A stretch of 54,554 bases of DNA from Halobacteriales archaeon QS_4_62_28 (GCA_003021685.1 PXRO01000023.1:46815-101368); one strand, 5' to 3'. Counted from the stretch's first letter, positions 15,833-24,514 are shown. Notes: generated from the letters alone by a model not told the origin. A program made the numbers and translations.

Positions 15833-17458
15833 CTATCGATACCGACCGCGGCCTTCGATTGCTGCGAGTTGATCGAGTACGGTGTCGTCGCGTTCACTTT
15901 CGGATCGGTAGGCGGCCACAGTGGCGGCCTGGAGTCGGTCGGCGTCGTCGGACGTGCCCGCCAGTGACTGGTCGAACACGTGCAGATCCATCGCGTGGTC
16001 TTCCTCGTCGTTCGTATAGTAGCCCAGTCCGAAGTCGATCAGGAAGGGGCCGCCGTCACCGATACGGATATTGCGCGTCGTCGGATCGCCATGGACGAAG
16101 CCAGCGTCATGGATGCGTGCGAGATGCCGCCCGACTGCGCGAACGCGGGCTTCGGTCAGCGATCCGCGGAGTTCCGTCTCGCCGACCCGCTGGAAGACGA
16201 TGCGGGCCTCGACCGGATCCACGTCCCGGATCACCGGTGTCGGAACACCGTGCCTGCGGGCCTCGCTGGTGAGGCGGGCCTCCTGGCGCGTTCGTTCGGT
16301 TCGCAGGCGTTCGTCGAGTTCGGGGTGGCGATAGGAGCGTGGCCGACGCTCCTTGATGACGCGCTCGGCCTCGATACTGACGACGGCTTCGGCACCCTGG
16401 ATCTCGTCGGCGTCGCCACCGGTTCGGGCGACCGGTTCGCCGGCGTCCCAGGTCACGTCGACCTGGTCGGGCCGGAAGTCCGGATCGACGCCCGATGCTT
16501 CGACCGGAATCGTATCGCCGGCGGCGTACATCCGTGCGCCGAGGATGGCGATCATGCCGGCGTTGTCCCGCAGGAACCGGTTTTCAGGGGCGTTGAAGTC
16601 GGCCCCGCGTTGTTCGCACATCTCCGCGAGCATCGACTGGAGGCGCTGGTTCTGGCCGACACCGCCACCGAGTACCAGTTCGTCGGCGTCCGTCAGCGAC
16701 AGTGCCCGTTCGGACACCTCCGCCAGCATCGCGAAGATGGTCTCTTCGAGGCCGCGACACACGTCTTCGACGGGGACGCCGTCGTACGCCTGCTTTGCCG
16801 CCGACATGATCCCCGAAAACGAGAAATCCATCCCCTTGACGACGTAGGGTAACGCGACGTACTCGCCCTCTCTCGCGTGGGACTCGACCTTGGGGCCGCC
16901 CGGATGGGACCACCCGACGTGGCGCGTAAACTTGTCGATGGCGTTACCGACGCCGGTGTCCATCGTCTCGCCCAGGGCGCGGTACCGGCCCGACCGATAG
17001 CCCAGCACGTGGGCGTTCGCGCCGGAGGCATTCAGACAGACCGGGGCATCGAAGCCAGAGTAGTACCGCCCGACTTCGAGGTGAGCGACCATGTGGTTGA
17101 CGCCGATCAGCGCCACGTCGAATCGCTGGGCGACGGCCCTCGCGGCGGTGGCGACGATGCGCAGGCACGGTCCGAGTCCCGGCCCGCGGGAGAACGCCAC
17201 TGCGTCGACCGGCGGCGTCTCGTCCTCGCTGGCCCGCTGGCGAGCGTGATCGAGCGCTCGCTCGACGACTGCCGGGATCGCTTCGCCCATGTGTTCGGCG
17301 GCCTCGCGGGGGTGGATGCCGCCGCTATCGGGCTCGTAGGCCTCGGTCTCGATGACGACGTGATCGTCGTCACTGACCGTCGTCGGCGTCCGGGCTGTCG
17401 TCTCAAAGAGTGCGGCGCTGGCTGCCCAGGCCGTTCCTTCGATACCGAGAATACGCAT
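15833..17458 (-). CDS. kae1-bud32: Bifunctional Kae1/Bud32 (tRNA t6A synthase subunit and kinase)
   Basis: The 541-residue fusion contains a Kae1 ASKHA domain (about 1-325) and a Bud32 atypical kinase (about 340-541) of the KEOPS complex, which makes threonylcarbamoyladenosine at tRNA A37. Metal ligands are H122 and H126 in NHMVAHLE, and RDNAGM gives D298. LGGGVGQN is the nucleotide loop. In Bud32, HGDPTTRN (456-463) and DFG (475-477) are intact. It lies 24 bases after rps27ae in a ribosomal-protein operon, a conserved archaeal arrangement. Confidence 0.97.
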   Translation of the reverse strand: MRILGIEGTAWAASAALFETTARTPTTVSDDDHVVIETEAYEPDSGGIHPREAAEHMGEAIPAVVERALDHARQRASEDETPPVDAVAFSRGPGLGPCLRIVATAARAVAQRFDVALIGVNHMVAHLEVGRYYSGFDAPVCLNASGANAHVLGYRSGRYRALGETMDTGVGNAIDKFTRHVGWSHPGGPKVESHAREGEYVALPYVVKGMDFSFSGIMSAAKQAYDGVPVEDVCRGLEETIFAMLAEVSERALSLTDADELVLGGGVGQNQRLQSMLAEMCEQRGADFNAPENRFLRDNAGMIAILGARMYAAGDTIPVEASGVDPDFRPDQVDVTWDAGEPVARTGGDADEIQGAEAVVSIEAERVIKERRPRSYRHPELDERLRTERTRQEARLTSEARRHGVPTPVIRDVDPVEARIVFQRVGETELRGSLTEARVRAVGRHLARIHDAGFVHGDPTTRNIRIGDGGPFLIDFGLGYYTNDEEDHAMDLHVFDQSLAGTSDDADRLQAATVAAYRSESERDDTVLDQLAAIEGRGRYR

Positions 17459-17482
17459 TGCAAAGCCGACAGTGTGCCGTCG

Positions 17483-17614
17483 TTACTCCCACTCGGTGTA
17501 GCCACACTTGCCACAGTGGTTGCGGTCGTCGTGCTCGGCGAGGAACGTATCGCCACACCGTGGACACTGTTCGCGATTGACCTGGCCGTCGTCGTAGTAC
17601 TCGTTGCGGGCCAT
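17483..17614 (-). CDS. rps27ae: 30S ribosomal protein S27Ae
   Basis: The 43-residue zinc-ribbon protein has CPRC (residues 17-20) and CGKC (34-37) in the usual spacing and ends GYTEWE. It is translated directly after rps24e, whose stop lies one base upstream of this ATG, and precedes kae1-bud32. It is the archaeal form without the ubiquitin fusion. Confidence 0.95.
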   Translation of the reverse strand: MARNEYYDDGQVNREQCPRCGDTFLAEHDDRNHCGKCGYTEWE

Positions 17615-17615
17615 C

Positions 17616-17927
17616 TTATGCCTCCTCGCCCTCGTCGCCCTCGCCGTCGGCGACGATCTTGTTGCGTTCGAGCATGTGATCCTGCTCGACGTCGCGGGCG
17701 AACTCGGGTGCGTCGTACACCTTGGCGTAGCCGATCGTCTTTCGCATGCCGAACTTCGTGTCGAGTTCGTGGACGACGACCTCCTCTGCCTCCTTGTTCA
17801 GTTTCGCCGTGAGCGAGTCGCGAACGGAGAGCCGGGAGGGCGTTGCCTCGTCGTGGCGCACCTCGAACCGAACGTCGGTCCGGTGCAACATCGGATTCTC
17901 GTCTTCCTCGATGATGTCGATTTCCAT
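17616..17927 (-). CDS. rps24e: 30S ribosomal protein S24e
   Basis: The 103-residue protein starts [21 protein letters not shown] and contains the S24e core [16 protein letters not shown]. An acidic tail is typical for halophiles. I chose the ATG at 17927 from the family start; an in-frame ATG at 17945 lies nearer a TTTTACG box at about 17962. It is the first gene of the rps24e-rps27ae-kae1/bud32 operon. Confidence 0.95.
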   Translation of the reverse strand: MEIDIIEEDENPMLHRTDVRFEVRHDEATPSRLSVRDSLTAKLNKEAEEVVVHELDTKFGMRKTIGYAKVYDAPEFARDVEQDHMLERNKIVADGEGDEGEEA

Positions 17928-18133
17928 GGTTCGTTGTCCATACATTGCCCCTGAGGCGCGTAAAAGGATTTCGAAGCGCCCATAGATGCGCTTGCGTCGA
18001 CAGCACCCGTCTCGGGTCTGGTGTCGATCGATTCGGCGACGCCATTGTCGTCACGAGATCGGGGTCGGGCTCCCTTGATTCAGCTACCGGGCGACAGCTA
18101 TATCGAGATTCTGACTATTAGACAAACAGTACC

Positions 18134-18409
18134 ATGTCAACACCACCTCTCCACGCACGATTTGATCGTCGTCTTTCCACCAGTGACCCCTCCCTCGCCT
18201 CTGTGGTTGGGTTCCCGGTCCTGCTACTGGCGCTGCTCGTCGTCGTCAGTTACCCCCTGCTGGCCGCTACGGTCCTGTTCGGCACTGCGGTGGGGACGAT
18301 CGTCGTCCAGATCGGCCTGTCGGCGCTCGTTCGTCGGACGAGTGACGCACCCCGAGCGTTCACCGTTCCCGGTGTCGGGACCGTCACGGTCCGCCTGACC
18401 TTGACGTGA
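18134..18409 (+). CDS. Small membrane protein, unknown
   Basis: The 91-residue protein has two hydrophobic segments (about residues 22-40 and 43-64) followed by a short polar tail. It starts MSTPPLHARFDRRLS. I do not recognise a family. The GC3-rich codon use and clean ATG support a real gene. It is transcribed divergently from rps24e. Confidence 0.6.
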   Translation: MSTPPLHARFDRRLSTSDPSLASVVGFPVLLLALLVVVSYPLLAATVLFGTAVGTIVVQIGLSALVRRTSDAPRAFTVPGVGTVTVRLTLT

Positions 18410-18561
18410 TACTGCTGGCGGAACTACGACATTTCACAGAGTATTCTTGCAGTCTGCCGACCCGCCGGTCGTCTGTTTCGTTGTCCTGACTGTGAGAGGA
18501 CCTTCGACCGCCGAAGGTATCGAGTTCGCCGAGAGGCAGGCGACGACCGTTTTTCGACCAG

Positions 18562-19689
18562 CTACGCCCGCGCAGTCACGATGGCGTGTTCTTCGCTCGT
18601 ACAGCGCTGTTGGACCTCGGAACAGTGGGAGAGATGCGCCTGCAGATCGAGTGCGCGGTGGTGGACGACGGTGAGTTGGCCGCCGGGTGCCAGAACCCCG
18701 TCGATCTCCGCGAACAGTTCCGTCAGAACGTCCTCGCCAGCGTGTGTCGGCGGGTTACACAGGATTCGGTCGAAGCACTGGTCGGCGACGCCGTCGAGAC
18801 AGTCGGCCGTGACGACGATGCCATCGACGCCTGCGGCCGCCAGACTCCGCTCTGCACACGTCGTCGCGACCCTGTCGTCGTCGCTCAGCCAGAGGTCACA
18901 GTCGGCAGTTCGACCGGCGTACACGCCGACGGGGCCGTAGCCACAGCACAGGTCCAGCACCCGGTCGCCGTCTTCGACGCTGGCCGTCTCTAGTAGTAGT
19001 CGCGTCCCGTCGTCAAGGCTCCTGGCCGAGAACAGGCCCGGCACCGTCACCAGCGGAAGGTCGACCCCGTCAACTCGTTCGGTCATCTGGCGTTTCTCGA
19101 CGTACGACCGTGGCTCGACGGACGCCGGGCGCGTCGCCCTGAGCAGGGTCTGGGTCCCGTCCGTGGCCACTGTCTCGACGCTCGAAGCGAGTTCCTGTAG
19201 ACAGGCCTCGTACCGCGCGAGTCCGGTTTCCGTCGCGGCCGACAGCCAGAGGTGGCCACCAGGTCTGAGGGCTGCAAGTGCGTCGGCGATGCGCTGCTTG
19301 CCGATAGCGAGTGCAGTATACGGTCTAGGGGCGTACGCGACGGTGTCGAAGCGATCATCGAGCGTTGCGAGGTCGCCACAACAGTCGACCGTCGCGTCGG
19401 CATCGTTCCGGCGGGCGTTCCGTTCACACAGTGTCGCTGCGCGGGCGCTCGATTCGATCATCCGGACAGCGTCTGCGGTCCCGGCGAGCACCGTCCCGAC
19501 GACGCCGTAGTTGGCCTCCAGACAGAGGCAGTTGCCGAGCGGTTCGTCCCAGAGATGCTCCAGGAGTTGCAACTCGGCGGGCCTGAACGACTGCTTCGAG
19601 CAGACGCCGTCTGCCGTCCGAAACTGGTACTGCGCTGGCCCGCCAGAAACTCTCGCTTCGAGGGAGAGTTCGTACGGGGCCCGTCTCAT
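18562..19689 (-). CDS. RsmC-like SAM-dependent methyltransferase
   Basis: The 375-residue protein has two Rossmann-like halves, as in RsmC/RlmG-type rRNA guanine methyltransferases. The C-terminal catalytic half has the SAM motif VLDLCCGYGPVGVYAG and CNPPTH, which matches the N-P-P motif of N2-guanine methyltransferases. The N-terminal half (GNCLCLEANYGVVGTVLAG) is a degenerate copy without the NPP motif. The likely substrate is rRNA, but this is inferred from the family. Confidence 0.82.
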   Translation of the reverse strand: MRRAPYELSLEARVSGGPAQYQFRTADGVCSKQSFRPAELQLLEHLWDEPLGNCLCLEANYGVVGTVLAGTADAVRMIESSARAATLCERNARRNDADATVDCCGDLATLDDRFDTVAYAPRPYTALAIGKQRIADALAALRPGGHLWLSAATETGLARYEACLQELASSVETVATDGTQTLLRATRPASVEPRSYVEKRQMTERVDGVDLPLVTVPGLFSARSLDDGTRLLLETASVEDGDRVLDLCCGYGPVGVYAGRTADCDLWLSDDDRVATTCAERSLAAAGVDGIVVTADCLDGVADQCFDRILCNPPTHAGEDVLTELFAEIDGVLAPGGQLTVVHHRALDLQAHLSHCSEVQQRCTSEEHAIVTARA

Positions 19690-20249
19690 TGCCGGCCCTC
19701 CCGTGACGGTGTGTCTCGCTCACTGGTGCGAGCGGTCGATGGAGTGTGTCGATACTGCTGGTCGTGATCCGGAGCTACCGGTTCTGTGTCGGTCATTGAC
19801 GTGGGTTCGGTCGGTGTGCGGTCGAACGGCGAGACGACCCACGCGCTCCGCTCTGGCCAGTGCAGTTCGTCGAGAACCGAGAGAACGGTTCACGCACGGC
19901 TTCACGCAGCGCGCGAACCAGATACCAAACAGCGAGACGCCCGGGCGATGATGGCGACCGATCGCGTGTCCGGTCGGGTCGCCGGGACGACCACAGTTGG
20001 CAAGCCAGCCGAACCCCCGTCGAGCGCGTTCGTCACGCGACAATCAGGTCCGACCCCGAGCCGCTGGTCAATGTATCTTATACGTGCCGGGTTTCTCACT
20101 AAATTGTTTCGTTCGGATTGGACGCTAATCACCACCCCGAACGTCTGACGCTCGGCTGACGAGGTTCTCGTGGTCGACTCCCCTGCGGTGATCTTCACTT
20201 TCAGGGCGGTCTGGGGAGCTATATACAACCCTGTCCCGTTGGGCGGTGT
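19690..20249. other. Intergenic region without a supported gene
   Basis: The frames in these 560 bases have scattered composition and no family I recognise. An AT-richer stretch at 20060-20140 may contain promoter sequence. A TATA-like box at 20219-20226 belongs to the zinc-ribbon gene downstream. Confidence 0.5.
20219..20226 (+). promoter_or_regulatory. TATA-like box of the zinc-ribbon gene
   Basis: CTATATAC lies about 27 bases before the ATG at 20250, the spacing expected for a leaderless haloarchaeal transcript. Confidence 0.5.
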
Positions 20250-20402
20250 ATGATCGAGCAATTGCGGCGCGCACTCTCCGGTCAGCCAGCGTGTGAGCGG
20301 GGCGCTTTCCGCGAGTGCCGTCGGTGCGGGACGACTGTCGATGCCGACGCGAGCGGATGTCCGGCCTGTGGGTCGACGGAAATCGTACTGTACGAACTCT
20401 GA
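20250..20402 (+). CDS. 50-residue zinc-ribbon protein
   Basis: The protein starts MIEQLRRALSG and has two Cys pairs, CRRCG and CPACGS, spaced as in a rubredoxin-like zinc ribbon. It ends EIVLYEL. The good TATA spacing and Cys pattern support it as a gene although it is short. Such haloarchaeal ribbons are often annotated as small CPxCG-related zinc finger proteins; the function is unknown. Confidence 0.75.
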   Translation: MIEQLRRALSGQPACERGAFRECRRCGTTVDADASGCPACGSTEIVLYEL

Positions 20403-20426
20403 CAAGTCATGGACGGCTTCGAATGA

Positions 20427-21260
20427 TCAGACCGGCAGTCGACGCATTAGCGAGGGAAGCCGATTCCGGAGGCGCGTGCCGAGATCACCCTCGCGGGCGT
20501 CGATGCGGTCCATCTCGTCGTCGGTCAGCGAGAAGTCGAAGATTGCGAGGTTCTGGGCCAGATGTTCCCGACTCGTCGTTTTCGGGATGGCGACGACGCC
20601 GTCCTGCTGGACGAGCCACCGGAGCGCGATCTGTGCCGGGCGTTTGTCGTAGCGCGCACCGATCCGTTCGAGTTCCTCGTCGGCGAGGACCTGCCTCCTG
20701 GCCAGCGGGCTGTAGGCCGTGAGTGCAAGCCCGTGTCGCACACAGTACTCCCTGAGATCGGACTGGTCCTTGTAGGGATGGTACAGCACTTGGTCGACGA
20801 CGACGGGGCTGTCGGCGACCCGGCGGGCTTTCCGTAGCTGTGACCGGGTGAAGTTGCTGACGCCGATGTGCTCGACCAGTCCCATCTCCTGTAACTCCTC
20901 CATCGCTCTCAGCGTCTCCGCGACGGAGACCCGGGGATGGGGCCAGTGGATCAACAGGAGGTCCACGTAGCCGGTTTCGAGCTTTTCCAGGCTTGCCCGG
21001 ACCGAGTCGAACACGTCCTGCCGGTGCAGGTTCGAGCGCCACACCTTCGTGGTCAGGAAGACCTCCTCGCGGTTCACGTCGGCGGCGGCGATGCCCGCAC
21101 CGACCTGGCGTTCGTTGTCGTAGGCCTGTGCCGTGTCGACGTGGCGATATCCGAGGTCCAGCGCCGTCCGGACGGTCTCTGCACACGTCGGTCCCGTGTT
21201 CTGCCAGGTCCCGAGGCCGAGTTTCGGAATCTGTGCCCCGCCGGCTTCGACGTACTCCAT
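20427..21260 (-). CDS. Aldo/keto reductase
   Basis: The 277-residue TIM-barrel NADPH oxidoreductase has the family signatures YRHVDTAQAYDNE (catalytic Asp and Tyr), VFLTTKVW (Lys), LLLIHWPHP (His), GVSNFTRSQL and the cofactor loop IPKTTSREHL. I chose the ATG at 21260 (MEYVEAGGAQIPKLGLGTWQ). It is convergent with the zinc-ribbon gene and divergent from taw1. The physiological substrate cannot be told from sequence. Confidence 0.93.
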   Translation of the reverse strand: MEYVEAGGAQIPKLGLGTWQNTGPTCAETVRTALDLGYRHVDTAQAYDNERQVGAGIAAADVNREEVFLTTKVWRSNLHRQDVFDSVRASLEKLETGYVDLLLIHWPHPRVSVAETLRAMEELQEMGLVEHIGVSNFTRSQLRKARRVADSPVVVDQVLYHPYKDQSDLREYCVRHGLALTAYSPLARRQVLADEELERIGARYDKRPAQIALRWLVQQDGVVAIPKTTSREHLAQNLAIFDFSLTDDEMDRIDAREGDLGTRLRNRLPSLMRRLPV

Positions 21261-21387
21261 GCACAGGTATTGAAGCGGCGGGCACAGAAAACCGTCGGCG
21301 AGGGCCCCGTGGTCTGCCCCCGTTGGGTCTGGCACGAGGAGTCGGGACGGAAGGATGTTTGAGGCTCGGGATCAATGGACTCTGACA

Positions 21388-22365
21388 ATGAGCGAGTCCG
21401 ACGGCCCCAAACAGGTTGACGACCCCGATTATCACAGTGAGAACCACACGGCAGCCCAGACCTGTGGCTGGACGGCGAACTCGTTGCGCGGCGAGGGAAA
21501 GTGTTACAAATATATCTTCTATGGCATCGAGTCTCATCGCTGCATCCAGATGACGCCAGTCGTGAAATGTAACGAACGATGCGTGTTCTGCTGGCGCGAC
21601 CACGCGGGCCACGCTTACGAACTCGGCGACGTGGAGTGGGACGACCCGGCGGCGGTCGCCGACGCCTCCCTGCGTCTCCAGAAGAAACTACTCTCTGGCT
21701 TTGGCGGCAACGACAAGGTTCCCCGGGAGCGCTTCGAGGAGGCGATGGAACCGCGCCACGTCGCCATCTCGCTGGACGGCGAACCGTCGCTGTATCCCTA
21801 CCTGCCCGAACTCATCGAGGAATTTCACGACCGTGACATCACGACCTTTCTCGTCTCCAATGGGACGAACCCGGACGTGCTGGCCGAGTGCGACCCGACG
21901 CAGTTGTACGTCTCCGTCGACGCCCCCGACCGCAAGACCTTCGACGAGACGGTCAAGGCCGTCGAGGGCGGGGCCTGGGAGTCACTGATCGACACGCTGG
22001 ACGTACTGGCCGAAAAAGACGACACCCGCACCGTCATCCGGACGACGCTGGTCAAGGGCCACAACATGCACTACCCGGCGTGGTACGCGGCGATGTGTGA
22101 CCGCGCAAATGTCGATTTCGTCGAAATGAAAGCCTACATGCACGTCGGCCACTCGCGGGGCCGTCTCGACCGCGAGTCGATGCCCAGCCACGACGACGTT
22201 CGCGAATTCACCGAACGCGTCGGCCAGTTCCTCCCCGACCACGACGTGATGAAGGAAGTCGAGGAATCCCACGTCACCCTGTTGGCCCGCGAAGACCAGA
22301 CCTGGGTCCCGAAACTGGAGAAATCCAGTGACTTCTGGGAACGGGATCCGGTCGTCAATTACTGA
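21388..22365 (+). CDS. taw1: tRNA 4-demethylwyosine synthase Taw1 (radical SAM)
   Basis: This enzyme converts m1G37 of tRNA-Phe to 4-demethylwyosine with pyruvate. The 325-residue protein has the radical-SAM motif CNERCVFCW, a further Cys (CGWTANSLRGEGKCYKYIFY) of the second Fe-S cluster, and SLDGEPSLYPYL. The start at 21388 (MSESDGPKQVDD) is preferred over 21355. The Taw2 gene for the next step is at 9852. The last 32 bases or so of the locus are duplicated 142 bases downstream. Confidence 0.93.
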   Translation: MSESDGPKQVDDPDYHSENHTAAQTCGWTANSLRGEGKCYKYIFYGIESHRCIQMTPVVKCNERCVFCWRDHAGHAYELGDVEWDDPAAVADASLRLQKKLLSGFGGNDKVPRERFEEAMEPRHVAISLDGEPSLYPYLPELIEEFHDRDITTFLVSNGTNPDVLAECDPTQLYVSVDAPDRKTFDETVKAVEGGAWESLIDTLDVLAEKDDTRTVIRTTLVKGHNMHYPAWYAAMCDRANVDFVEMKAYMHVGHSRGRLDRESMPSHDDVREFTERVGQFLPDHDVMKEVEESHVTLLAREDQTWVPKLEKSSDFWERDPVVNY

Positions 22366-22510
22366 GTTCGGGCGCGAACGACCGGCGGGAGTGAGCGTTT
22401 TTCGCCCACGTTTTTGGCCGAGTGGTTCCCGGAGGCCCGGATGGGCCGAGGAAACCCGATGGCGAAAAAGGTGGTCTCGGGAACGAGACCCGGTCGTAAG
22501 TTACTGAGTT
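22337..22510 (+). repeat. Duplicated taw1 3' end flanking a hairpin region
   Basis: A 32-base segment covering the taw1 stop codon (22337-22368) recurs at 22479-22510 with about 28 matches. Between the copies there is a 9-bp inverted repeat TTTTTCGCC (22398-22406) with its partner at 22461-22469, and a 7-bp stem GGTCTCG/CGAGACC with loop GGAA at 22473-22490. No coding frame is evident. The second copy ends at the stop codon of the convergent gene. Confidence 0.6.
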
Positions 22511-23754
22511 TACCCGCTCTTGCCCCACTGCCACGCGCCCAGTTCGGCTTTCTCGTCGAGTTCTTCGATCCGCTCGGTCGTCACGGGTGCGGTTGCGTGG
22601 GCGTGGTGGGCCGCCAGCTCTCGTGCTCGTTCGAGCTGTGACTTCGCCTGTTCGTACTGCTCGACGCCGCTATCCTGCTCGTCGCCCGCCGCTTCGAGTG
22701 CGTCCCCGTGTTCCAGCAGCGAGTCGATCAGCCGCTGGGTGACCCACGCGAGCTGGAACTTCAGTGCCTCGGCGCTGACGCTGGCCTCGCCGTCCCACTC
22801 TGCGGAGAGTGCAGCCTGGTACCGTTCGCGGGCCATCCGCCAGGCCTCGACGGCCTCACCGGGATCAGACGCCGACTGCCCGTCGTGACAGGCTGCTTCG
22901 GCGTCCTCGAACGTCATCGTCACGAGTTCGTCGTACGTCGATCCGAGTTCGTCGATCGTCTCCAGAACGCCGCCGTCGGCAACGGCCTTCCGACCGTTTT
23001 CAATCGTCGTGTGGGCCTCTGCCAGCGCCGAAAAGGCAGACTCGTGATCGTCCTGTGCTTTCGCCTCGCGGGCGTCTTCGAGCAGGGATTCGATCCGGGA
23101 CGTGTCAATCGCAGTACAGAGTCGATCAAGCTTGCTTTCGACGGGGTCGATCATCTCGCCCATCGTCTCGCTTGGTGCGTCGTCGTCGTGGGTGGCAGCG
23201 TGGCGGGCATTCGAGATGTACGACCGCGCCGACCGGACGAGCCGCGACGTTTCCGTGCCGGATTCGAGTCGATGTTCGATCTCGTCGACTGTTTCACGGG
23301 CCTCTGCCAGTGCGTCGACGAAGTCGCTCCAGATCGACGAGAGTCGGCTGATGTAGTTGACGGCCGTCTCCGCCTGATCAGTATCTGCTGGCTTGAACCG
23401 GACTGCCTCTGCTGCCGTCTTGACCAGGACTGTCGTGCTGAGTAACCCGCTCTTGAGTTCGGCCATCGTCACGTCGACGTAGCTGAACGACACTTCCGCC
23501 GATTCGGGCGCGTCACCGAGAACGAAATAGACGCTTTCGTCGGTAACGAGCATGTATGCGGTTTGGTCCCCACTCGGTTCGAACGAAATCGAGCGGACCT
23601 CGGTCGTGTGATCGATACCACCACTTCCCGGGACGACGTACGTAATCGATTCGCTGTCGTCCAGCAGTGCAGCCAGTGGCTCATTGTCGGTGGCTGCCTC
23701 ATCTGGTGGCCCCCCGTTCGAGTTGCTTGATATATTACTGATGCGATCGAACAT
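22510..23754 (-). CDS. PH-like/coiled-coil protein of unknown function
   Basis: The 414-residue soluble protein has a disordered start, then a domain at about 25-125 whose strands (TAYMLVTDESVYFVLG, EVSFSYVDVTMAELKSG) resemble bacterial PH-like YokE domains. It ends with about 280 residues of predicted helix rich in Glu, Ala and Gln. No signal peptide or membrane segment is seen. The codon use is slightly less GC-biased than its neighbours, and the upstream region is AT-rich, which may suggest later acquisition. Confidence 0.75.
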   Translation of the reverse strand: MFDRISNISSNSNGGPPDEAATDNEPLAALLDDSESITYVVPGSGGIDHTTEVRSISFEPSGDQTAYMLVTDESVYFVLGDAPESAEVSFSYVDVTMAELKSGLLSTTVLVKTAAEAVRFKPADTDQAETAVNYISRLSSIWSDFVDALAEARETVDEIEHRLESGTETSRLVRSARSYISNARHAATHDDDAPSETMGEMIDPVESKLDRLCTAIDTSRIESLLEDAREAKAQDDHESAFSALAEAHTTIENGRKAVADGGVLETIDELGSTYDELVTMTFEDAEAACHDGQSASDPGEAVEAWRMARERYQAALSAEWDGEASVSAEALKFQLAWVTQRLIDSLLEHGDALEAAGDEQDSGVEQYEQAKSQLERARELAAHHAHATAPVTTERIEELDEKAELGAWQWGKSG

Positions 23755-23874
23755 TACTATCCCCTTGACAGCTGTCAACAACCTATTCGCAATTATAAAT
23801 TGCGGTAGTCAAATGTAGTAAGCAGATATACTGAAATTAAATATTCGACAAAAGTAGTACTGTGAGCGGAACTA

Positions 23875-24004
23875 TACCGGTGGACGTACCGTTTGATACT
23901 TCTCATACTGTCGGACGTAACTATCTGAAGATTCTCGCCACCCCGGGATGGCGAAATCCGTCACGGACTTCCGTCCGACAGTATCAGCCGCCACGAGCCC
24001 GGAT
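23875..24004. mobile_element. Family A element, copy 3, truncated and interrupted
   Basis: Bases 23875-23905 match the first 31 bases of family A with a single difference (cgtaCcg for cgtaAcg) and are preceded by TA. The match is then broken by a family B element and resumes weakly at 23987 (gccgccacg for gccgtcacg). The right terminal repeat is missing. It is therefore an old, decayed copy. Confidence 0.7.
23906..23983. mobile_element. Family B palindromic element, copy 2 (78 bp), nested in family A
   Basis: The ends are TACTGTCGGACGTAA and, on the other strand, TACTGTCGGACGGAA. It is flanked by TCA at 23903-23905 and 23984-23986, a 3-bp target duplication. It lies inside family A copy 3, so it inserted later. 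An inner stem TCGCCACCCCGGGATGGCGA increases its fold-back potential. It is non-coding. Confidence 0.8.
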
Positions 24005-24061
24005 CCGGCGGCTGGAACCCCGGAACCCTTTTCAGCAGGACTCACCTACTGCAGTTCAACA

Positions 24062-24514
24062 ATGGGTCTTGGCGGCTCCGATATGTACCGACAGCAGATC
24101 CTCGATCACTACAAGAGCCCGCGCAACTACGGGGAGATCGAGGATCCGACGTTCACCCACGTCGGGGAGAACCCGATGTGTGGTGACACCATCGAGATGG
24201 ATGTCGTGCTCGACGACGAGCAAGAGCACATCGAGCGTGTGGCCTTCCGGGGTGACGGCTGTGCGATCTCACAGGCTTCGGCGTCGATGCTCTCCGAGCG
24301 ACTCCACGGCATGGCACTCGAAACACTCGAATCGATGGATCGAGACGACATCGTCGATATGCTGGGCGTCGACATCTCGCCGATGCGCATCAAGTGTGCC
24401 GTCCTCGCGGAGAAAGTCGCTCAGGACGGCATAGAGATCTACTTCGGCGAGAAGGACCTCGACATGACCAAGACCGAGGACGACGACGCCGACGTTCCCG
24501 ACGACGTGCAGTGA
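24062..24514 (+). CDS. sufU: Iron-sulfur cluster assembly scaffold SufU/IscU-like
   Basis: The 150-residue protein matches SufU/IscU scaffolds: YRQQILDHYKSPRNYGE, then three conserved cysteines in NPMCGD, GDGCAISQAS and RIKCAVL, with the Asp of CGD. It accepts sulfur from a SufS-type cysteine desulfurase (encoded at 46145) and builds Fe-S clusters. GDGCAISQASASM is the SufU variant. The acidic tail is halophilic. I chose the ATG at 24062 (MGLGGSDMYRQQ). Confidence 0.9.
   Translation: MGLGGSDMYRQQILDHYKSPRNYGEIEDPTFTHVGENPMCGDTIEMDVVLDDEQEHIERVAFRGDGCAISQASASMLSERLHGMALETLESMDRDDIVDMLGVDISPMRIKCAVLAEKVAQDGIEIYFGEKDLDMTKTEDDDADVPDDVQ

Larger units (their letters stand above)
23755..24061. other. 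AT-rich intergenic region with nested elements
   Basis: The first 120 bases are unusually AT-rich for this genome and hold the promoter of the leftward gene. From 23875 a truncated family A element begins, interrupted by a family B element at 23906-23983. The last 60 bases carry the promoter of the sufU-like gene (CCCTTTTCAG about 33 bases before the ATG). No gene is supported. Confidence 0.65.

Noticed and set aside
22399-22500. Possible tRNA gene after taw1
   Set aside because: Stems are present but there is no T-loop GGTTCRA box, no anticodon arm and no acceptor pairing in a cloverleaf order.
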